Below, piece by piece: positions 52,977 to 59,884 of a DNA stretch of 64,000 nucleotides (positions are counted from its first letter, which is position 1; each line of letters starts with the position of its first letter). Below the pieces are notes generated by a model. It was not told the DNA's origin. It saw nothing but the letters and a program-made list of their open reading frames with translations, and searched no databases. The translations under genes were made by a program, and so were the position numbers. This DNA is from an uncultured Flavobacteriales bacterium. Its GTDB lineage: Bacteria; Bacteroidota; Bacteroidia; Flavobacteriales_D; Crocinitomicaceae. The DNA lies in assembly GCA_903935095.1 (NCBI GenBank), contig CAIZQH010000003.1, forward strand, positions 62,001-126,000, written 5' to 3'.

Positions 52977-53333
52977 CCAGGAACCACACTCCTAGGCATC
53001 TGAAAATAGAATATCGACATTAATAAAGCGGTTTTGAAACTGCATGAAAACGAGCTAATGCTAAGCTTAGCAGTATGCTCAAGCGCAAGCATCTCGTTTT
53101 CAAAAGTTGATAAAACCCTTCGCTTCGAAGCAAAATTAAGCAATCAGCTTAAGATCTGCGAAGGGAGCTTTTCCGCCGCGGCGGAAGGAGTCCGAAGTGT
53201 CGGGCTTGATTTTTTGTTACTCCCGGCACTAACGTTTGGTCTTCGAAAGCAGTGCTTTCTCTTTATCAAGCAAAAAGTAAAAAGAAAAAAAGAGTAATCC
53301 TGAGCGAAGCGAAGGATTACGATAAAAAAAACT
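52977..53333. repeat. ~357-bp structured repeat element, copy 1
   Basis: Near-identical and essentially collinear with 55759-56115 (offset 2782); nested inverted repeats. Confidence 0.92.
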
Positions 53334-53336
53334 AAT

Positions 53337-53417
53337 CTTCGCTTGCGAAGAGCCAACACCTACCCATTAGCACATTGGCATCCCGACGAATAGTCGGGAC
53401 AGGCATTAGCACATTGT
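53337..53417 (-). repeat. hairpin plus decamer array with inserted palindrome
   Basis: CTTCGCttGCGAAGagccaacacctacccattagcacattggcaTCCCGACgaataGTCGGGAcaggcattagcacattg. Confidence 0.87.
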
Positions 53418-53513
53418 AATTTTCACTAAAAAATTTTTATTAATACTACCCCCAAGCAACTTCTAACAAAACACTTTCGTTAACTTTGCAATCTCGAAAA
53501 ATTTCAAAAAACA

Positions 53514-54380
53514 ATGCGCTTAAAAAACCTCTTTAAAACCCATTTTGAATACCTCAGATTTTGTCTGCGTCAGCGTTTTATTAAAATTGCACATTTTTTT
53601 CTTTTCGTTCTTTTCGTTTACATTCTCATCGAATGGCAGCACGAGAATAACCTTTACCGCAACATCGGACACGCAGTGCGCATTCATGCAGCGGATGTAG
53701 ATGATACCACGGTGGTAAAAGAAGCGATGACTTCGATCAATGACATCATGCAAAGCAGGCATGAGTTGTTTCGGGGGACAGAGCAATACAGTTGGAAACA
53801 ATCGGCCTTTCAGTCAGCGGACATTGACCTCATGTACGGATCAGGAGCTTGTGGGGGATTCTCCAAGGTACTTGCACGAACACTGCAATTGCAAGGACTC
53901 GATGTACGCATCGGACAATTGAAGACCTTGAAATTGGGTTTTGGTGGACACATCATCATTGAGTATTACTCAGAAACCTTACACAAATGGGTCTTTGTGG
54001 ATCCACTCTTCATGTTAATTATTCGTCAGAAAACCGGCGATTGGGCCTCTGTCCAAGAAGTAGCAAAAAACTACCACTTGTACAGTGACCAAATGCCCAT
54101 AGAATTCAACCAACGCTTTCAATTCGACGACGTCCGTTACACCAACTGGGACAAATGGCTCGGATTATCCAAACCCTACTATTACCTTGCGAAACTCTTC
54201 AAAGGAGAGCGCTACGCGAATACGATTTGTTTGAGAATGTATACGCTGAGTTCGTTTCCAGTGTTGTTTTGGAGTTTGGAGATAGTTTACTTGGTGTTAA
54301 TGGGGGTTGGTTTTTGGCGGTATCGTCGGAAGCAACACCGAGTGCTCAGTGCTCAGTACCGAGTGATCAGTGCTCAGTGA
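53514..54380 (+). CDS. membrane-anchored transglutaminase-like protein
   Basis: Candidate Cys-His-Asp triad (GSGACGGFSKVLART; GGHIIIEYY; WVFVDPLF), TM segments at both ends. Confidence 0.65.
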   Translation: MRLKNLFKTHFEYLRFCLRQRFIKIAHFFLFVLFVYILIEWQHENNLYRNIGHAVRIHAADVDDTTVVKEAMTSINDIMQSRHELFRGTEQYSWKQSAFQSADIDLMYGSGACGGFSKVLARTLQLQGLDVRIGQLKTLKLGFGGHIIIEYYSETLHKWVFVDPLFMLIIRQKTGDWASVQEVAKNYHLYSDQMPIEFNQRFQFDDVRYTNWDKWLGLSKPYYYLAKLFKGERYANTICLRMYTLSSFPVLFWSLEIVYLVLMGVGFWRYRRKQHRVLSAQYRVISAQ

Positions 54381-54393
54381 TCAGTGTGGGATT
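54347..54393 (+). repeat. heptamer array overlapping the 3' end of the transglutaminase-like CDS
   Basis: cgagtgctcagtgctcagtaccgagtgatcagtgctcagtgatcagtg; CDS stop TGA lies inside it. Confidence 0.93.
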
Positions 54394-54453
54394 TTTTATA
54401 TCGATAACACTTTTGGTATAAAAGTTCAATAATAGATTTTTCGTTATTTTTTC

Positions 54454-54527
54454 TCCGCAGCGGCGGAAGAGTAATTTGCCAATCTGCTAATGTGCCAATC
54501 TGCTAATGATTTGTTCCGCCAAGGCGA
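54454..54527 (+). repeat. GC palindrome (54454-54467) and decamer array (54477-54509) with distal terminus and GC palindrome variant
   Basis: tccgcagcggcgga...tgccaatctgctaatgtgccaatctgctaatgatttgttccgccaaggcga. Confidence 0.88.
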
Positions 54528-54609
54528 AAGAGGTTAAATGTTTACAGCAGTCCAACACGGCGGAAGAACACGAAACAACAAAACAAACGATTCACAATAA
54601 ACAGAGAAT

Positions 54610-54678
54610 GACCCTGAAGGGGTCAAACCTCCATACAAAAAACGCATTCACGAGAAACCACAACCCTGAAGGGGTTGA
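54610..54678 (-). repeat. inverted copy of the 37.4-kb repeat plus a related palindrome
   Basis: gaccctgaaggggtcaaacctccatacaa (reverse complement of 37392/37465 motif) then caaccctgaaggggttg. Confidence 0.85.
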
Positions 54679-54728
54679 ATTTCAAAGAAACAATAGACAA
54701 AACACAAAACTTATCCGAGCGTAGCGAG

Positions 54729-54796
54729 GAGCCAACAGTAACAAATTAGCACACTAGCACATTAGCACACTAGCACACTAGCACATTAGCACATTG
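54729..54796 (-). repeat. GAGCCAACAG motif and decamer array running into the wzm start
   Basis: gagccaacagtaacaaattagcacactagcacattagcacactagcacactagcacattagcacattg. Confidence 0.9.
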
Positions 54797-55666
54797 AAAA
54801 CCATCAACGAACAAACTAACAACCCCGCCCCAGAATGGGACCTCGTCATCGAGCCCCAATCCTCTCTCTTCGAACTCCACCTCGCAGACGTCTGGCGCTA
54901 CCGCGACCTATTGTGGCTCCTCGTAAAGCGTGATTTCGTTTCGTTTTACAAGCAGACCATTCTCGGACCCCTGTGGTTCTTCATTCAGCCCTTGTTTACG
55001 ACGATCATCTTTACGTTTATCTTCGGGAACTTGGCGGGACTCAGTACAGACGGACTTCCGCAGCCTTTGTTTTATATGGCTGGAATCACCGCTTGGAATT
55101 ACTTTGCAGATTGTTTGACCAAAACATCGACCGTGTTCCGGGATAATGCCAATATCTTTGGAAAGGTCTATTTCCCGCGATTGATCATGCCCTTGAGCAT
55201 TGTGGTGAGTAACCTCGTGCGTTTCGGTGTGCAGATGATCTTGTTCTTTATGATGGTTGGCTATTACGCCTTCACCGGAGCAGATTTCCACATGAATATT
55301 TTTGTCTTGTTGTTCCCAGTGCTTGTGCTCATGATGGCACTCCTCGGACTCGGACTCGGCCTCATCATCACCGCATTGACCACCAAGTACCGCGATTTAG
55401 CCTTCTTGATTTCCTTCGGAGTCCAACTCATGATGTATGCCACAACCGTCATATACCCACTCAGCGCCGCACCTGCGAAATACAAATGGCTCATCGAACT
55501 CAATCCAATGACTGGTATTATAGAAGCTTTTCGTTATGGATTTTTAGGCCAAGGGGAGTTGACGATGAATACACTTGGTTACTCCGTTATTGTGACAATA
55601 GTATCTCTGGTTTTAGGAGTTGTGATATTTAATAAGACGGAGAAAACCTTCGTTGATACGGTATAG
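54794..55666 (+). CDS. wzm: ABC-2 type polysaccharide export permease (Wzm-like)
   Basis: DLLWLLVKRDFVSFYKQTILGPLWFFIQPLFTTIIFTFIFG; TTG start within/adjacent to the repeat. Confidence 0.92.
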   Translation: MKTINEQTNNPAPEWDLVIEPQSSLFELHLADVWRYRDLLWLLVKRDFVSFYKQTILGPLWFFIQPLFTTIIFTFIFGNLAGLSTDGLPQPLFYMAGITAWNYFADCLTKTSTVFRDNANIFGKVYFPRLIMPLSIVVSNLVRFGVQMILFFMMVGYYAFTGADFHMNIFVLLFPVLVLMMALLGLGLGLIITALTTKYRDLAFLISFGVQLMMYATTVIYPLSAAPAKYKWLIELNPMTGIIEAFRYGFLGQGELTMNTLGYSVIVTIVSLVLGVVIFNKTEKTFVDTV

Positions 55667-55667
55667 A

Positions 55668-55728
55668 ATGTGCCAATGTGCTAAACTGCCAATGTGCTAA
55701 TTAGTGCTCAGTGCCTAGTGCTCAGTGA
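55668..55728 (+). repeat. decamer array fused to heptamer array, 3' of wzm
   Basis: atgtgccaatgtgctaaactgccaatgtgctaattagtgctcagtgcctagtgctcagtg. Confidence 0.92.
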
Positions 55729-55758
55729 GGGTTTATAAGTATAAAAATTATTCATTTT

Positions 55759-56115
55759 CCAGGAACCACACCTCTGGGCATCTGAAAATAGAATATCGAC
55801 ATTAATAAAGCGGTTTTGAAACTGCATGAAAACGAGCAAATGCTAAGCTTAGCAGCATGCTCAAGCGCAAGCATCTCGTTTTCAAAAGTTGATAAAACCC
55901 TTCGCTTCGAAGCAAGATTAATCAATAAGCTTAAAATTTGCGAAGGGAGCTTTTCCGCCGCGGCGGAAGGAGTCCGAAGTGTCGGACTTGATTTTTTGTT
56001 ACTCCCGGCACTAACGTTTGGTCTTCGAAAGCAGTGCTTTCTCTTTATCAAGAAAAAAGTAAAAAGAAAAAAGGAGTAATCTGAAGCGAAGCGGAAGATT
56101 ACGACAAAAAAAACA
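55759..56115. repeat. ~357-bp structured repeat element, copy 2
   Basis: See copy 1. Confidence 0.92.
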
Positions 56116-56175
56116 AGCTTCGCCTTGGCGGAGCAAATTAAACAAAAACATAAAAGCTTCCGGACGTAAAGTCGG

Positions 56176-56208
56176 CTCCGCGACTGCGGAGATGCATTAG
56201 TACAATTA
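56176..56208 (-). repeat. hairpin and degenerate decamer upstream of wzt
   Basis: CTCCGCgactGCGGAGatgcattagtacaatta. Confidence 0.6.
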
Positions 56209-56211
56209 CCC

Positions 56212-57486
56212 ATGGGAAACACTGCAATCAAAGTTGAAAACCTCTCCAAAATCTACCGCCTCGGCGAAATTGGAACAGGTAGCATAGGACAAGACGTAGA
56301 CCGTTGGTTCAAAACCAAAATTCTAGGTAAAGAAGACCCTTTCTTAAAGATCGGAGAAAGCAACGACCGTGCAACAAAAGGTGCGAGTGACATTGTCTAT
56401 AGCCTTCAAGACATCAACTTCGAAATCAACCAAGGAGACGCTGTTGGAATCATTGGCCGCAACGGTGCTGGAAAAAGTACTTTACTAAAAATTCTTTCCC
56501 GTGTTACCACACCAACCACTGGAAAAATCAACATCAAAGGCCGTGTGGCTTCCTTATTAGAAGTTGGAACCGGTTTTCACCCCGAATTAACGGGCCGCGA
56601 AAACATCTACCTCAACGGTGCCATTCTTGGCATGCGTAAACGTGAAATTGACCGCAAACTAGACGAAATCATCGACTTCTCTGGTGTAGAGCGTTACATT
56701 GACACACCTGTAAAACGCTACTCATCTGGTATGTATGTACGCCTTGCCTTTGCCGTAGCCGCTCATCTAGAATCTGAAATTCTCATCGTAGATGAAGTAC
56801 TTGCCGTAGGCGATGCGGAGTTTCAAAAGAAATGTCTGGGAAAAATGGGTGAGGTGAGTAAGGGTGAGGGAAGAACGGTATTGTTTGTGAGTCATAATAT
56901 GGCGGCGGTGGAAAATTTGTGTTCAAAAGGAATTTTTCTCAATAATGGATATTCAGTTTTAAATTCAGATGTTAATAGCGTATTAGATTTGTATAAAGGA
57001 AACGTAATATCAAATACCAAAACTGATAGATTAATTGATATAATAGAACGTAAAGGGAATCAGCAAATTGTAATTCAAGATGTATTTATTAATTCGCTTA
57101 GCCACCTGAATGGCATTTATACCTTCGACGACCTTGAAATATTATTGGTTCTAAAATCTGAATTAATAATTGATAGTGATAAATTAAAAATCGATATTGG
57201 TATAAATAATCATTTAGAAGAAAGAGTTGGTTGGATTTCAACAGATCTTGTAAAGATAAAAAAAAGCGGGTTAAGTATAAAACAAATCAAATTCATCGTG
57301 AAGAACTTGCCATTTAAACCGGGTAATTATTCTTTAAATTTATTCGTTGAATATAATCATGAAATTGCAGATTGGATTCAGAATGTTTCACCTTTCGTTA
57401 TAAATGAAAAAGACTATTATCAAACCGGGAAATTAACACCTTCAAATCAAGGATTAATTCTTTTAAACTTTAAAATAGATGATTAA
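56212..57486 (+). CDS. wzt: polysaccharide ABC transporter ATP-binding protein with C-terminal extension (Wzt-like)
   Basis: Walker A GRNGAGKSTLL, signature YSSGMYVRLAFAVA, Walker B EILIVDEVLAVGD; ~180-aa C-terminal domain. Confidence 0.93.
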   Translation: MGNTAIKVENLSKIYRLGEIGTGSIGQDVDRWFKTKILGKEDPFLKIGESNDRATKGASDIVYSLQDINFEINQGDAVGIIGRNGAGKSTLLKILSRVTTPTTGKINIKGRVASLLEVGTGFHPELTGRENIYLNGAILGMRKREIDRKLDEIIDFSGVERYIDTPVKRYSSGMYVRLAFAVAAHLESEILIVDEVLAVGDAEFQKKCLGKMGEVSKGEGRTVLFVSHNMAAVENLCSKGIFLNNGYSVLNSDVNSVLDLYKGNVISNTKTDRLIDIIERKGNQQIVIQDVFINSLSHLNGIYTFDDLEILLVLKSELIIDSDKLKIDIGINNHLEERVGWISTDLVKIKKSGLSIKQIKFIVKNLPFKPGNYSLNLFVEYNHEIADWIQNVSPFVINEKDYYQTGKLTPSNQGLILLNFKIDD

Positions 57487-58231
57487 AAATATTCAAAAGT
57501 TAATTAAAAAAATTATTGGCATTAACAGTATCGAAGCAACGTTATTAAAACAGCATTCTGAATTTAATAATAAATTAAATGAACTTGAATGGGCCTTAAT
57601 ATATAGGGATAGTATACGAGGAAAGGCATACTTAGAAAACAATTCATTGAATGTAGGTAGGTGGGCAGGAAATTATAGTTTTTTTTATGTTCTAAATAGG
57701 ATTCTACATGAAGTTAAACCGAAGAGAATTTTTGAGGTTGGACTTGGAGAATCTTCAAAATTCATATCGCGATGTGCAGATAATATTGATCAGATTTTAG
57801 AACATATTGTAATCGAACATGATGCAAATTGGATTGAAATCCAAAGTCAAAATTTTCAAGAATTTAAGAAGACAAAAATTTGTCAACATGATTTGGAAAA
57901 AATCAAATTCAAAAATTTTGAAGTATTAAATTACAAAAATCTAAATACTTATTTTGAGAGGGATTTTGATTTATTTGTTATTGATGGGCCATTCGGGACG
58001 GATAATTTCTCAAGAAGTCAAATTGTTGAATTCGTAAAAAGGTTTGACCATGATAAAACATTTATTATTTTACTTGATGACACACACAGATTTGGAGAAC
58101 GGCAGACATTGGAATTAATTGCGGGAACCCTATCTGAAAAGCAAATTTCATTTTTTCAACAAGATTATTCAGGAAATAAATCCGTTTCAGTTATATCCTC
58201 TCGAAATCTACAATTTGTTACTAGCTTGTAA
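57479..58231 (+). CDS. class I SAM-dependent methyltransferase-like protein
   Basis: IFEVGLGESSKFISRCA, DLFVIDGPFGTDNFSR; overlaps wzt by 8 nt. Confidence 0.55.
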   Translation: MIKNIQKLIKKIIGINSIEATLLKQHSEFNNKLNELEWALIYRDSIRGKAYLENNSLNVGRWAGNYSFFYVLNRILHEVKPKRIFEVGLGESSKFISRCADNIDQILEHIVIEHDANWIEIQSQNFQEFKKTKICQHDLEKIKFKNFEVLNYKNLNTYFERDFDLFVIDGPFGTDNFSRSQIVEFVKRFDHDKTFIILLDDTHRFGERQTLELIAGTLSEKQISFFQQDYSGNKSVSVISSRNLQFVTSL

Positions 58232-59094
58232 TGAGTTCAAATTATGCACCAATTATTTTGTTTTGTTATAATCGCCCTAATCAGGTTAAAAAAACATTAA
58301 ATGCTTTATCTAAAAATATTTATGCTGATAAATCAGAATTAATCATTTTTTGCGATGGGCCAAAATCTAATGCTAATGATGAAGAATTATTAGAAATAAT
58401 GGACGTTCGAAAAATTGCAACAAATCAAAATTGGGCAAGAAGAACTCAGGTTATTCAACGAGAAATGAATTTAGGATTAGCAAACTCAATAATCACAGGA
58501 GTAACATATGTATTTAGTTTATTTGATAATGTGATTGTTTTGGAAGACGATATAGTTCCAGAAGTAGGTTTTCTAAAATACATGAACGAGGCGTTAGAGA
58601 TGTATAAAACTGAGGACAAAGTTGGTTGTATACATGCATGGAATTATAACATGAATACTTTCAGTAAAAAACAATCTACTTTTTTTCTCAAAGGGGCTGA
58701 TTGTTGGGGTTGGGGAACTTGGAAAAGAGCATGGAAGCATTTTAATCCGAATGGTAATATTTTGTATGAAGAAATCACAAAGCGTAATCTTCAATTTAAT
58801 TTTAATCGAAATGGTACAATTGACTTTACCGGGATGTTAATTGATCAAATAAACAATAAAAATGATTCATGGGCGATTAGGTGGCATGCTTCTCTATATA
58901 TTAAGGATATGTATTGCCTATATCCCGTGAAACCCATCGTAAGAAATATTGGACTAGATGGCAGTGGGGTTCATTGCGGAAATCTAGAAATCAATCAAAA
59001 TACAACCCAGGAAATTAATCTTGAAAAACGTAAGGTTTCTGAATCTAAAGAGTTCTTTCTTCATTTTAAACAAAAAAATGGTCGATTTATTTAG
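58231..59094 (+). CDS. glycosyltransferase (GT2/GNT-I-like)
   Basis: APIILFCYNRPNQVKKTLNAL; VIVLEDDIVPEVGFLKYMNEAL; WGWGTWKRAWKHF. Confidence 0.85.
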   Translation: MSSNYAPIILFCYNRPNQVKKTLNALSKNIYADKSELIIFCDGPKSNANDEELLEIMDVRKIATNQNWARRTQVIQREMNLGLANSIITGVTYVFSLFDNVIVLEDDIVPEVGFLKYMNEALEMYKTEDKVGCIHAWNYNMNTFSKKQSTFFLKGADCWGWGTWKRAWKHFNPNGNILYEEITKRNLQFNFNRNGTIDFTGMLIDQINNKNDSWAIRWHASLYIKDMYCLYPVKPIVRNIGLDGSGVHCGNLEINQNTTQEINLEKRKVSESKEFFLHFKQKNGRFI

Positions 59095-59884
59095 AAAAAT
59101 TAAAAAATATTTTTTCAAAAACAATATAGTTGGACATTCTAACTGTTGGTCTGGAAATTACGGAACTTGGCCTGAAGCTTTAAATGAATGTTCTGGATAT
59201 GATAGTGAAGTAATTTTAACATCCTGTTTAAAATCTTTGATCAAGGTAAGAAACGGAGAGTATAAATATGAACGAGATTCTGTCTTGTTTGATGAAATTC
59301 AATATAGTTTTGGATTATTAACAGGTTTGTTGAGTTCAACAATTGAAAACAATAATGAACTAAATGTTTTAGATTTTGGTGGTAGTTTAGGAAGTACGTA
59401 TTTTCAAAATAAGGATTTGAGATGTTTCAAATCAATCAAATGGAGTATAGTAGAACAAGAAAAATTTGTCAAATGTGGAAAGGATTATTTTGAAAACGAA
59501 GAATTAAAATTTTATTATAGTATAGAGGAATGTTTGAGCAAAAGATCGCCAAATGTCATTATTCTATCTGGTGTACTTCAATATATTGAAAATTATGTTG
59601 AGATTATAAATCAAATAAACGAAATAAGATTCGATTACATTATTATTGATCGAACTACATTTATCAAAGGATCGACACATAGAATTGTAAAACAAGAAGT
59701 GCCAGATTGGATATATAAGGCAAGTTATCCTGTACATCTTTTTAAATACGATGAATTCATTTCATTATTCACTAATTATGAAGTTGTTACTGACTTCAAT
59801 AGTTTTTGTGATCCCTTAAAACATGATCTAGAAGATAACGCCGAGATCAACTGGAAAGGAATGATTTTACAAATAAAAAAATGA
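59078..59884 (+). CDS. TIGR04325-like putative methyltransferase
   Basis: VLDFGGSLGSTYFQNK...FYYSIEECL...NVIILSGVLQYIEN...YIIIDRTTF; start MVDLFRKIKKYF. Confidence 0.75.
   Translation: MVDLFRKIKKYFFKNNIVGHSNCWSGNYGTWPEALNECSGYDSEVILTSCLKSLIKVRNGEYKYERDSVLFDEIQYSFGLLTGLLSSTIENNNELNVLDFGGSLGSTYFQNKDLRCFKSIKWSIVEQEKFVKCGKDYFENEELKFYYSIEECLSKRSPNVIILSGVLQYIENYVEIINQINEIRFDYIIIDRTTFIKGSTHRIVKQEVPDWIYKASYPVHLFKYDEFISLFTNYEVVTDFNSFCDPLKHDLEDNAEINWKGMILQIKK

Noticed and set aside
53034-53297. 87-aa ORF MKLHENELMLSLAVCSS...FIKQKVKRKKE, conserved with 55816-56079
   Set aside because: Conservation follows the DNA repeat, both strands give similar-looking ORFs, and peptides of this kind (e.g. SGSNKKSSPTLRTPSAAAEK, LRFAQD on the other strand) are typical spurious translations of Bacteroidetes intergenic repeats.
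38743-55728. Arrays considered as CRISPR
   Set aside because: Units are 7 or 10 nt with no spacers of 25-40 nt and no cas genes in the window.
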